Assembly (NCBI RefSeq): GCF_042654985.1
Contig: NZ_JBHSMT010000031.1
Span: 62,001 to 126,000 of the forward strand
DNA: 64,000 bases
Origin: Paraherbaspirillum soli
GTDB taxonomy: Bacteria; Pseudomonadota; Gammaproteobacteria; Burkholderiales; Burkholderiaceae_D
Direction of reading: 5' to 3'
In this document: positions 39,789 to 48,311 of the stretch, piece by piece
Layout of the letters: each line of letters opens with the position of its first letter
How positions within the stretch are numbered: position 1 is the stretch's first letter
Made by a program: the position numbers and the translations under genes
The notes under the pieces: generated by a model
The model's database searches: none
Seen by the model: the letters and a program-made list of their open reading frames with translations, nothing else
What the model was told of the DNA's origin: nothing

Positions 39789-40670
39789 CTATTTTGCCAT
39801 CCGACCAGCATGATCCCTGGCGAACTGCCATGCCACCCGACCGGAACGGGACGCTCGTTGCAGTGCCCAGCGCAAGGCATCGGCACGAGCCTCTGCGATC
39901 TGCTCGGCATCGCAGCCGAAATGACTGAGCCAATGAGCGACAATATCCAGATAGTCGTCTTGCTTGAATGGATAGAACGATACCCACAAGCCGAATCGCT
40001 CCGACAGTGAGATCCTTTCCTCGACGGTTTCGCCGGGGTGCAGATCGCCGTCCTCGGTATGCTTGTACGTGGCATTGTCGGACATCCGTTCCGGCAGCAG
40101 ATGGCGGCGGTTGGAGGTCGCGTAAATCAACACGTTGTCCGACTGCGCTGAAATACTGCCGTCCAGCGCCACCTTGAGCGCCTTGTATCCGCTTTCACCC
40201 TCCTCAAACGAGAGATCGTCGCAAAAAATAATGAAGCGCTCGGGACGATTTGCAACCAGGTCGACAATATCCGGCAGATCAGCCAAATCGTCCTTGTCGA
40301 CTTCGATCAAACGCAGACCCTGCGATGCGTATTGGTTCAAGCAGGCTTTGATCAGCGACGACTTGCCGGTGCCGCGGGCACCGGTCAGCAATACATTATT
40401 GGCTGGCTTGCCATCGACAAACTGACGCGTGTTCTGGTCGATCTGCTGTTTTTGCGGTTCGATGTTATGCAAATCCGACAAGGCGATAGCGGAGATATGC
40501 GCAACCGCTTGCAGGTAGCCGCCGCCGTGGCCGGCTTTGCCCGCATGGCGGCGCCAGCGGAAGGCGCTGGCGGCCTGCAAGTCCGGCACCGGGTCGGCTT
40601 GCGGCAGAATCGATTCGATCCGCGCCAGCAGCGCTTCAGCGCGGATGAGGAACTGGTCTAGCTGGGTCAT
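39789..40670 (-). CDS. DUF815-family AAA-type ATPase
   Basis: A 293-residue ATP-binding protein with Walker A GARGTGKSSLIKA at about 97-109, Walker B RFIIFCDDLSFEEGE and further AAA features (sensor ATSNRRHLLPERM). The family (DUF815) is widespread in proteobacteria, has no firm function, and commonly neighbours argJ and mutT. ATG 40670 (MTQLDQFLIRAEALL) is 10 bases past the argJ stop. The longer frame to 40748 would run into argJ and is rejected. Confidence 0.88.
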   Translation of the reverse strand: MTQLDQFLIRAEALLARIESILPQADPVPDLQAASAFRWRRHAGKAGHGGGYLQAVAHISAIALSDLHNIEPQKQQIDQNTRQFVDGKPANNVLLTGARGTGKSSLIKACLNQYASQGLRLIEVDKDDLADLPDIVDLVANRPERFIIFCDDLSFEEGESGYKALKVALDGSISAQSDNVLIYATSNRRHLLPERMSDNATYKHTEDGDLHPGETVEERISLSERFGLWVSFYPFKQDDYLDIVAHWLSHFGCDAEQIAEARADALRWALQRASRSGRVAWQFARDHAGRMAK

Positions 40671-40680
40671 GGCTGACGAA

Positions 40681-41919
40681 TCAGGACCGATAATCGGCGT
40701 TAATCGACACGTAATCGTGCGACAAATCGCAAGTCCAGATGGTCGCATCGGCAGTTCCGCGCGCCAGCTTTACACGCACCGTGATTTCACTTTGCTTCAT
40801 CACGCGCTGGCCGTCCGCTTCCTGGTATTCAGGATTGCGCCCGCCGCTTTTAGCCACCAGCACGTCGTCCAGGTACAGATCCAGCGTGCTGACATCGAGA
40901 TCGTCAATCCCGGCATAACCAATCGCGCACAGAATCCGTCCGAGATTCGGGTCGGAAGCAAAGAAGGCTGTTTTGACCAGCGGCGAATGCGCAATCGAAT
41001 AGGCAATCTTGCGGCATTCCGCCACATCTTTGCCCTCTTCCACCGTCACCGTGATGAATTTGGTCGCGCCCTCGCCATCGCGGATGATCATCTGCGCCAG
41101 CTGCTGCGAAAACTCGGTCACTGCAGCTGCCAGCGCGGCGTATTCCGGCGACTCCACACTGGTCACTTCCAGTTCCCCGGCGCCGGTGGCGATCAGCATG
41201 AACGAATCGTTGGTCGAGGTATCGCCGTCGATCGTGATGCAATTGAACGAGCGGTCGGCGGCCTGCTTCACCATTTGCTCCAGCGCCGATTGCGAGACTT
41301 TCGCATCGATCGCGAGGAAGCCGAGCATGGTCGCCATGTTCGGCTTGATCATGCCGGCGCCCTTGCTGATGCCGGACATGTTCACGCTTCTGCCTTCAAT
41401 GGTGAGGCTGCGCGATGCCGCTTTCGGCTGCGTGTCGGTGGTCATGATCGCTTCCGCCGCATTGAACCAGTTGTCCTCATTCAGATTCCGGAGCGCCTGC
41501 GGCAAACCGGCGGTAACGCGGTCAACCGGCAATTGTTCGAGAATCACGCCGGTTGAGAACGGCAGAATTTGCGCGGCATGACATCCCAATAAATTGGCCA
41601 GTGCTTCACAAGTCGCATTGGCCGCCGCCAATCCGGCTTCGCCGGTACCGGCGTTAGCGTTACCGGTATTGATCACCAGCGCACGAATAGGCTCGCCGGA
41701 AATTTCAGCGGCCTCCAGATGGGCCTTGCTTACCTGGACCGGCGCCGCACAAAAGCGGTTAGTCGTGAAAACCCCCGCCACGGTCGCCGTCGGCGCCAGC
41801 TTCATGACCAGCAAATCCTTGCGATTCGCTTTGCGCACGCCAGCCTCGGCGTGACCAAGCTCGATACCGGCCACGGGCTTCAGGTCAGCAGCAACAGGAA
41901 TAGGGGAATTGACAGCCAT
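40681..41919 (-). CDS. argJ: Bifunctional ornithine acetyltransferase / N-acetylglutamate synthase
   Basis: Recycles the acetyl group in arginine synthesis, transferring it from N-acetylornithine to glutamate. The 412-residue precursor is expected to cut itself before the Thr in IMTTDTQPKA, giving alpha and beta chains with Thr as nucleophile. The conserved C-terminus DLSHDYVSINADYRS is present. First gene of argJ-DUF815-mutT. It is separated from secA by a terminator and a relic of the CTAG-core repeat. Confidence 0.96.
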   Translation of the reverse strand: MAVNSPIPVAADLKPVAGIELGHAEAGVRKANRKDLLVMKLAPTATVAGVFTTNRFCAAPVQVSKAHLEAAEISGEPIRALVINTGNANAGTGEAGLAAANATCEALANLLGCHAAQILPFSTGVILEQLPVDRVTAGLPQALRNLNEDNWFNAAEAIMTTDTQPKAASRSLTIEGRSVNMSGISKGAGMIKPNMATMLGFLAIDAKVSQSALEQMVKQAADRSFNCITIDGDTSTNDSFMLIATGAGELEVTSVESPEYAALAAAVTEFSQQLAQMIIRDGEGATKFITVTVEEGKDVAECRKIAYSIAHSPLVKTAFFASDPNLGRILCAIGYAGIDDLDVSTLDLYLDDVLVAKSGGRNPEYQEADGQRVMKQSEITVRVKLARGTADATIWTCDLSHDYVSINADYRS

Positions 41920-42068
41920 GGGAATCCTTAACTAGATATAAATGTTTGTGTGCAGATATTGATTAATCCGGCTCAAGCACGGATTTGCGCTAGGAGTCTG
42001 TCGGACATTTCAGGTCGTTATTCTAAAGCGGATCGAAGCTGATCGGGAGATCTGTGTCCACCAAAGAT

Positions 42069-42095
42069 AAAGGGCAGGTTTCCCTGCCCTTCTTG
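42069..42095 (-). terminator. Rho-independent terminator of secA
   Basis: AAGGGCAGGGAAACCTGCCCTT on the minus strand, 25 bases after the secA stop, with a short T-rich tail (TTATCTTT). The stem is strong with a 4-base loop. Confidence 0.75.
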
Positions 42096-42117
42096 TCTTG
42101 CAACGGCCTAATGTTGA

Positions 42118-44883
42118 TTAAGCCAACTGGCCGTGACACTGCTTGTATTTCTTGCCGCTGCCGCATGGGCATGGATCGTTGCGTCCGACTTTCGGCACTG
42201 CGTGGACCTGCGGTTGCACATTATGTTCGTCACCGTGTGCGGTCGGCGCCAGCAACTCTTCGGCCGCCGCGTTAGGGTTGAAATCGGCATGTTGATAATG
42301 CACGTTTTCGAGATGCGATTGCGACAACTCTTCTTCGACCGCCGTAATTTCTTCGCGGCTTTCGATGCGCACGGTCATCACCACCTTGACCACGTCATTC
42401 TTGATCAGCTCAAGCATCTGGCCAAATAGCTCGAACGCCTCGCGCTTGTATTCCTGTTTCGGGTTCTTCTGCGCATAACCGCGCAAATGAATCCCTTGGC
42501 GCAAATGATCCAGCGCCGCCAAATGTTCACGCCAGTGGCTGTCGACGCTTTGCAACATGACGCTACGCTCGAAGCCGGCGAACGACTCCTGGCCGACCAC
42601 GTTGACCTTGGCCGCATACGCTTCATCTGCCGCCGCCAATACACGCTCCAGCAGCTCTTCATCGGTCAGGTTCGGCTCGGCCTTCAGAATCGCGCCCAGC
42701 GGCACTGTCAAATGCACTTCATTGGCCAGCGCGGCTTCGAGTCCCGGGATATCCCATTGCTCGTCGAGCGACTCTTCCGGCACATGCATGCGGAAGGTAT
42801 CGGTCAACGCGCCATGACGCAACGAGGTAACTACCTCGGACACGCCTTGCGCCTCCAGCAATTCATTACGCTGTTGATAAATGACTTTACGTTGGTCGTT
42901 GGCGACGTCATCGTATTCCAGCAATTGCTTGCGGATATCGAAGTTGCGCGCTTCCACCTTGCGCTGCGCCGATTCGATCGAACGCGACACGATGCCGGCT
43001 TCGATCGGTTCGCCTTCCGGCATCTTCAGCCGGTCCATGATGGCGCGCACGCGGTCGCCGGCAAAAATACGCAGCAGCGCGTCGTCCAGCGACAGATAGA
43101 AGCGCGACGAGCCTGGATCGCCCTGGCGTGCAGCGCGGCCGCGCAACTGGTTGTCGACCCGGCGCGATTCGTGACGTTCGGTACCGATGATATGCAAGCC
43201 GCCGGCATTGACCACTTGCTCATGCAGCGATTGCCATTCATCGCTGAGTTTTTGCGACTTCAATTGCTTTTCGGTTTCGCTCAGCGCCGCATCGGCTTCG
43301 ATGAACTGGATCTGCTTCTCGACGTTCCCGCCCAGCACGATATCGGTACCGCGACCGGCCATATTGGTCGCGATAGTGATGGCTTTGGGACGACCTGCCT
43401 GGGCGATGATTTCCGCTTCACGTGCATGCTGCTTGGCGTTCAGCACATTGTGCGGCAGCTTGGCATTGCTCAATATTCCCGACAGCAATTCGGAATTTTC
43501 AATCGAAGTGGTGCCTACCAGCACCGGCTGCCCGCGCTCATAGCAATCCTGAATATCCTTCAGCATTGCGTTGTATTTTTCCTGCGCGCTCTTATAAACC
43601 TGGTCTTGCCGGTCCTTACGCTGATTCGGCCGATTTTGCGGAATCACGACGGTTTCCAGTCCGTAGATTTCCTGGAATTCGTAGGCTTCGGTATCGGCAG
43701 TGCCGGTCATCCCGGCCAGCTTGCCGTACATGCGGAAATAGTTCTGGAACGTGACCGAGGCCAGGGTCTGATTCTCGTTCTGAACCTTGACCTTTTCCTT
43801 GGCCTCTACCGCTTGATGCAAGCCGTCCGACCAACGGCGCCCCTGCATCAGGCGACCGGTGAACTCGTCGACAATGATGATTTCGTCGTTTTGCACCACG
43901 TAATGCTGATCTTTGTGATACAGGCTGTGCGCGCGCAAGGCGGCGTACAGATGGTGAATCAGGCTGATATTGGCGGCGTCATACAGCGATGCGCCTTCGG
44001 CCAGCAAGCCCATTCGGGTCAGAATCTGCTCGGACCGTTCATGCCCGGCTTCGGTCAGCAACACCTGATGCGCCTTCTCATCAATGGTGTAATCGCCGGG
44101 GACTTCCACCTGGCCCTTGCCATCCGGCGTTTCTTCGCCAATCTGCTTGGTCAGCAGCGGTGGCACTTCATTGATCTTGTAATACAGGTCGGTATGGTTC
44201 TCGGCTTGCCCGGAGATAATCAACGGGGTACGCGCTTCGTCGATCAGGATCGAGTCAACTTCATCGACAACCGCGAAATTCAAGCTGCGCTGGACGCGGT
44301 CGGCAGCGTCGTACACCATATTGTCGCGCAGGAAGTCGAAGCCGAATTCGTTGTTGGTGCCGTAAGTAATGTCGGCGGCGTAGGCAACCTGCTTGGCGTC
44401 ATGCTCGACCATCGACAGATTGACGCCGGTGGTCAGGCCCAACCAGCTATACAGGCGCCCCATCCATTCAGCATCGCGTTGCGCCAGATAATCATTGACG
44501 GTCACCACGTGCACGCCCTTGCCGGACAACGCATTCAGATACGCCGGCAATGTCGCCATCAGAGTCTTGCCTTCGCCGGTGCCCATTTCGGCAATTTTCC
44601 CGTAATGCAGGGTCATGCCGCCAATCAGCTGAACGTCGAAATGGCGCATTTTCAAGACGCGTTTGCCGGCTTCGCGGCAGACTGCGAATGCTTCCGGCAG
44701 CAGCGCATCCAGCGTTTCGCCATTGGCGATGCGCTGTTTGAATTCCGGCGTCTTGGCTTGCAGTTCGGCATCCGACAATATCTCCATTGCCGGTTCGAGC
44801 GCGTTGATTTGACGGACGGCTTTTTTGTATTGCTTGAGCAGGCGCTGGTTGCGGCTACCGAAAATCTGGGTCAGTAATGACAT
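42118..44883 (-). CDS. secA: Preprotein translocase ATPase SecA
   Basis: Motor that pushes unfolded preproteins through SecYEG. The 921 residues have DEAD-type motor motifs: MGTGEGKTLMA (about 100-110), VVDEVDSILIDEARTPLIISG, and AGRGTDIVLGG in the second motor domain. A helical scaffold follows, and the C-terminal zinc finger CPCGSGKKYKQCHG (near 905-918) binds SecB and ribosomes. A 193-base spacer with no recognisable gene separates it from the M23 peptidase gene upstream. Confidence 0.98.
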   Translation of the reverse strand: MSLLTQIFGSRNQRLLKQYKKAVRQINALEPAMEILSDAELQAKTPEFKQRIANGETLDALLPEAFAVCREAGKRVLKMRHFDVQLIGGMTLHYGKIAEMGTGEGKTLMATLPAYLNALSGKGVHVVTVNDYLAQRDAEWMGRLYSWLGLTTGVNLSMVEHDAKQVAYAADITYGTNNEFGFDFLRDNMVYDAADRVQRSLNFAVVDEVDSILIDEARTPLIISGQAENHTDLYYKINEVPPLLTKQIGEETPDGKGQVEVPGDYTIDEKAHQVLLTEAGHERSEQILTRMGLLAEGASLYDAANISLIHHLYAALRAHSLYHKDQHYVVQNDEIIIVDEFTGRLMQGRRWSDGLHQAVEAKEKVKVQNENQTLASVTFQNYFRMYGKLAGMTGTADTEAYEFQEIYGLETVVIPQNRPNQRKDRQDQVYKSAQEKYNAMLKDIQDCYERGQPVLVGTTSIENSELLSGILSNAKLPHNVLNAKQHAREAEIIAQAGRPKAITIATNMAGRGTDIVLGGNVEKQIQFIEADAALSETEKQLKSQKLSDEWQSLHEQVVNAGGLHIIGTERHESRRVDNQLRGRAARQGDPGSSRFYLSLDDALLRIFAGDRVRAIMDRLKMPEGEPIEAGIVSRSIESAQRKVEARNFDIRKQLLEYDDVANDQRKVIYQQRNELLEAQGVSEVVTSLRHGALTDTFRMHVPEESLDEQWDIPGLEAALANEVHLTVPLGAILKAEPNLTDEELLERVLAAADEAYAAKVNVVGQESFAGFERSVMLQSVDSHWREHLAALDHLRQGIHLRGYAQKNPKQEYKREAFELFGQMLELIKNDVVKVVMTVRIESREEITAVEEELSQSHLENVHYQHADFNPNAAAEELLAPTAHGDEHNVQPQVHAVPKVGRNDPCPCGSGKKYKQCHGQLA

Positions 44884-45076
44884 GCTTGGATTCTAAAAAA
44901 AGCGCCGGCGAAATTCCGTGACGACCTGATGAATTGACACGAAACCGGACTGTGGCTAAATAAACGAGGAATTTTATCATGCAGTCCCCGACACATTGGG
45001 GTTATACGCCAGGAAACAATAGCTGGGGCTACAATTTGCGCCGGCTTTGCACTCCCATGCATGATTTGCATCCGCA

Positions 45077-46042
45077 TCACCTCTTCCCGGCCAGCGCCGC
45101 CACTTTGGCGAAATCGGTACCGGCATTCAGAAATTTGCGTGGATCCTGCGCTACACCCTTGATTCTCACTTCGAAATGCAAGTGCGGCCCGGTCGAACGG
45201 CCGGTAGTGCCGATATCGGCAATATGCTGGCCGCGTTGCACAATGTCGCCAACCTTGGCCAACAGTCGCGACGCGTGCGCATAACGGGTAATGATGTCGT
45301 TGCCATGATCGATGTCGAGCATGTTGCCGTATTGCGGATGATATTCGGCTGCGATCACGACGCCAGCCGCCGCCGCGACAATCGCGGTCCCGACCGACGC
45401 TGGAAAATCCAGCCCTTCGTGGAAGGCATTGTGGCCGGTGAAAGGATCGGCCCGCCAGCCGAAACTGGAAGAGTTATAACTGACGTTGACCGGCTGGTTG
45501 GTCGGCAACAATTTGGATTTGATCCGGTCGCTCATCAACGCGGTTTCCACCACGTTCATATAATCGGCGCGATAACCGACGTCGCGCGCCAACGCATCCA
45601 GCGCATGCTGAAAGTCGATCATGCTCAAGTCGCCAGGCTTGCGCTCTTTGACACTGCTGGGCTCGGCGCCGCCGCGTCCGGGCGGGTTCTTGAAATTGAA
45701 TTCTTCCGGTTTGATCCCGGCCAGCCCCTGCACCCGCTCGCCCAATGCGTCCAGGCGCATCAACTGGGCCTGCATCTCGCCCAGCTTGACGGCCATCGCG
45801 GCCAGATTTTCTTTCAAGTATTTATCTTTATCCTGCACGCCGACGCCTGCACTCGGCGCCAACGGACTGCCGAGGAACGACAGCGGCATGCTGGCCGCAT
45901 AACGGACAGTCAAAAAATACAGCAGCGCGGTCGCCAGCAATACCGACAAAAGGAAAGCGCCAACCATCAATGCAATATGTTTGCCGCCTAAGGTGATGGA
46001 TTTTGCGCGACTAAAACGCGGGTGCAGCAGAATTACCTGCAT
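45077..46042 (-). CDS. M23-family peptidoglycan endopeptidase, membrane anchored
   Basis: A 321-residue protein with an N-terminal membrane helix (about 24-48), a coiled region (about 70-130) and a C-terminal LytM/M23 domain. The zinc motifs are HEGLDFPASVGT (His and Asp ligands) and HLHFEVR, so it should be an active endopeptidase rather than a degenerate EnvC-type activator. It lies upstream of secA and diverges from the DciA-type gene. Confidence 0.92.
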   Translation of the reverse strand: MQVILLHPRFSRAKSITLGGKHIALMVGAFLLSVLLATALLYFLTVRYAASMPLSFLGSPLAPSAGVGVQDKDKYLKENLAAMAVKLGEMQAQLMRLDALGERVQGLAGIKPEEFNFKNPPGRGGAEPSSVKERKPGDLSMIDFQHALDALARDVGYRADYMNVVETALMSDRIKSKLLPTNQPVNVSYNSSSFGWRADPFTGHNAFHEGLDFPASVGTAIVAAAAGVVIAAEYHPQYGNMLDIDHGNDIITRYAHASRLLAKVGDIVQRGQHIADIGTTGRSTGPHLHFEVRIKGVAQDPRKFLNAGTDFAKVAALAGKR

Positions 46043-46096
46043 TGCAGCTCCGGTGGCGCGCTGATTGAGCCACAGGTGTGATAAGGTTTCACGATC

Positions 46097-46603
46097 ATGC
46101 GTAGATTCTCACATTTCTCTAACTTGCAAGCGACGACAGGCTCCAAGTCTGTAACTCAGACATCCAGGGACGTCACGGATTTTTTGCGGGGGAATGACAG
46201 GATGGCATCGTTGCTGCCCGCCGTCACACGCATGGCAGCCTTGCAAAAGCAATGCGCCGCCGAACTACCGCCCATGTTTAACGCTTGCGAAGTATTGCAG
46301 TTTGAAGCTGGGCAACTGGTACTGTCGGCGCCCAATGCGGCGCTTGCCACCAAATTGAAGCAGCAACTGCCGAAGCTGCAAAATCAATTGCTAGCTGGAA
46401 ATTGGCAGGTTAATGCAATCCGAATCAAAGTGCAAGTTAGCCAAAATCAGTACAAAGCCGCGCCAGTCAAGCAGCTCAACATGTCGCCTCAGGCAGTTTC
46501 AGCATTCTCGTCACTGATAGGAGAACTGGAACCTTCGCCGCGCAACGATGCGCTGAAAAACGCGCTCACGGCATTGGTAAGGCGCTACAAAGATGGAGCC
46601 TAG
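46097..46603 (+). CDS. dciA: DciA-type protein (DUF721)
   Basis: A 168-residue DUF721 protein. Family members called DciA are the likely ancestral loaders of the DnaB helicase in bacteria lacking DnaC. The N-terminal part (about 35-130) has the KH-like core, with FEAGQLVLSAPNAALATKLKQQLPKLQ, and the C-terminus is a short variable tail. ATG 46097 gives a long N-terminus; a start at 46202 (MASLLPAVTRM) is possible. It ends with a 4-base overlap of the convergent lpxC stop. Confidence 0.85.
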   Translation: MRRFSHFSNLQATTGSKSVTQTSRDVTDFLRGNDRMASLLPAVTRMAALQKQCAAELPPMFNACEVLQFEAGQLVLSAPNAALATKLKQQLPKLQNQLLAGNWQVNAIRIKVQVSQNQYKAAPVKQLNMSPQAVSAFSSLIGELEPSPRNDALKNALTALVRRYKDGA

Positions 46604-47535
46604 TTCAACGCCCATTCCTGGCCGACCTGGCGTTGATACGCATTTGGCGCCGCCTCAAGTTGGTCGAAGCTGACCACTTCATACGCATCGGGTTGCGCCA
46701 GCAAGGCCAGCAGCAATTTGTTGTTCAGCCCATGCCCTGATTTGTGCGCGGTATAACTTGCCAACAGCGGGTGACCGATCAAATACAAGTCGCCGATGGC
46801 ATCCAGGATCTTGTGGCGGACAAACTCATTGTCGTAACGCAAGCCGTCGCTGTTGAGTATCCGGTACTCATCCATCACGATCGCGTTTTCCAGCGAACCG
46901 CCGCGCGCCAGCCCCAAGCCGCGCATGGTTTCGACATCTTGCATGAAGCCGAAAGTGCGCGCGCGCGCTATTTCCTTGACATAGGAATCGACGCTGAAAT
47001 CGACTTCAGCGGTCTGACCAGCGCCATCGATTGCCGGGTGATTGAATTCAATAAAAAACTTTAATTTGAAACCATTACAGGGTTCCAGCCGCGCCCATTT
47101 TTCCTTGTCGCCCTGGCCTTCACGCACTTCGACGGCTTTTTTGATCCGGACGAATTTTTTGGCGGCGTTCTGTTCTTCCAGGCCAGCCTGCTGCAGCAGG
47201 AACACGAACGATGATGCAGACCCATCCATGATCGGAATTTCTTCCGCCGTCACATCGACATATAGATTGTCTATGCCAAGGCCGGCGCAAGCGGACATGA
47301 GATGTTCGACGGTTGACACCCGTGCGCCATCCTTCGCCAGCACCGAGGCCATGCGGGTATCGCCGACACCGGTGGCATAGGCAGGAAAATCGACTACCGG
47401 ATCCAGATCGATGCGGCGAAAGATAATCCCGGTATCCGCTGCGGCCGGACGCAATGTCAATTCGACTTTAGTCCCGGAGTGGACGCCAATTCCTGTCGTC
47501 TTGACAATTTTTTTGATGGTACGTTGTTTCAACAT
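46600..47535 (-). CDS. lpxC: UDP-3-O-acyl-N-acetylglucosamine deacetylase LpxC
   Basis: Committed, zinc-dependent step of lipid A synthesis. The 311 residues start MLKQRTIKKIVKTTGIGVHSG. Zinc ligands lie in STVEHLMSACAGLGIDN and HKILDAIGDLYLIGHPL, and the catalytic Glu and Asp region in EEIPIMDGSASSFVFLL. No Shine-Dalgarno is visible before ATG 47535; a TATAAT on the minus strand (47547-47542) ends only six bases upstream. A terminator separates it from the peroxiredoxin gene upstream. Confidence 0.98.
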   Translation of the reverse strand: MLKQRTIKKIVKTTGIGVHSGTKVELTLRPAAADTGIIFRRIDLDPVVDFPAYATGVGDTRMASVLAKDGARVSTVEHLMSACAGLGIDNLYVDVTAEEIPIMDGSASSFVFLLQQAGLEEQNAAKKFVRIKKAVEVREGQGDKEKWARLEPCNGFKLKFFIEFNHPAIDGAGQTAEVDFSVDSYVKEIARARTFGFMQDVETMRGLGLARGGSLENAIVMDEYRILNSDGLRYDNEFVRHKILDAIGDLYLIGHPLLASYTAHKSGHGLNNKLLLALLAQPDAYEVVSFDQLEAAPNAYQRQVGQEWALN

Positions 47536-47626
47536 ATTGGAATTATAGGTGTTGCGAAAAAAATGGATGTAACGATGTGTAGCTGCTATTGGATAAAAAC
47601 AACGTTTTATCGTTCACCTACGGAAA

Positions 47627-47658
47627 ACAAAAACGGCGCTCGGAGCGCCGTTTTTTAA
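47627..47658 (-). terminator. Rho-independent terminator between peroxiredoxin and lpxC
   Basis: AAAACGGCGCT-CGG-AGCGCCGTTTTTT flanked by A- and T-tracts on both sides, able to work in both directions, 18 bases after the peroxiredoxin stop. Confidence 0.9.
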
Positions 47659-47675
47659 CAGCCGTGGATAAATTT

Positions 47676-48182
47676 TTATCCCAGTTGCGCCAACAAGGTC
47701 TCGGCATTCGAGACTTCAAACTTGCCGCCTTCTTCGACATTCAGTTGCTTGACCACGCCATCGTCGATCAAGGCCGAGAAACGCTGGGAACGAACACCCA
47801 TTCCGAACTTGCCGAAGTCGGCATCCAGGCCCAGCGCCTTGACGAAATCGGCGTTGCCGTCCGCCAGCAAACGGACGATGCCGGTGGCTTTCTGGTCGCG
47901 GCCCCAAGCGCCCATGACGAACGCGTCATTGACCGACACCGCCCAGATTTCATCAACGCCTTTGGCCTTAAATTCTGCGGCATGCTGGATGTAGCCCGGC
48001 AAGTGCTTGGCCGAACAGGTCGGGGTATATGCGCCAGGGACTGCGAACAGCGCAATCTTCTTGCCCTTGACCAGGTCGCTGACATTAAATGTATTGGGTC
48101 CGAGCGCGCAGCCTTCTGTCTCGGTTTCGATGAATTCTGCTAATTTGCCTTCCGGCAGGCGATCGCCGATCTTGATGGTCAT
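47676..48182 (-). CDS. Peroxiredoxin, Prx5/AhpE-like (redoxin family)
   Basis: A 168-residue thiol peroxidase with peroxidatic Cys at about residue 56 in GAYTPTCSAKHLPGY, the Prx5 signature. A second Cys at about 24 could be resolving, but Prx5-type enzymes often use glutathione or glutaredoxin. The start is ATG 48182 (MTIKIGDRLPEG); an ATG two codons upstream is also in frame. It lies between ftsZ and lpxC, each boundary marked by a terminator, so it is probably transcribed alone. Confidence 0.93.
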   Translation of the reverse strand: MTIKIGDRLPEGKLAEFIETETEGCALGPNTFNVSDLVKGKKIALFAVPGAYTPTCSAKHLPGYIQHAAEFKAKGVDEIWAVSVNDAFVMGAWGRDQKATGIVRLLADGNADFVKALGLDADFGKFGMGVRSQRFSALIDDGVVKQLNVEEGGKFEVSNAETLLAQLG

Positions 48183-48229
48183 AATCAAATCCTTGTCTAT
48201 GTCTATATATATTTATGGCATTGCCAATG

Positions 48230-48257
48230 AAAAACGCCGCGCCTTTCGACGCGGCGT
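48230..48257 (-). terminator. Rho-independent terminator of ftsZ
   Basis: On the minus strand ACGCCGCGTCGAAAGGCGCGGCGT followed by TTTTT, 55 bases after the ftsZ stop. It closes the dcw operon. Confidence 0.85.
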
Positions 48258-48311
48258 GGAACCCGCAGTATGCCCTGTTCTGCAAATTCATGCCGGGCTC
48301 GGCATGCTTGC

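Noticed and set aside
39737..40075. Upstream extension of the Nudix gene to 257 residues
   Set aside because: The added part overlaps the DUF815 ATPase gene in another frame; the Nudix domain fits the ATG at 39736.
42487..44877. A 796-codon open frame antisense to secA
   Set aside because: It mirrors the secA codon phase in GC-rich DNA; secA is complete with all motifs and the antisense product shows no recognisable domain or ribosome-binding site.
44884..45076. Possible small gene between secA and the M23 peptidase gene
   Set aside because: Only a 69-codon minus-strand frame without ribosome-binding site or protein-like features is present.
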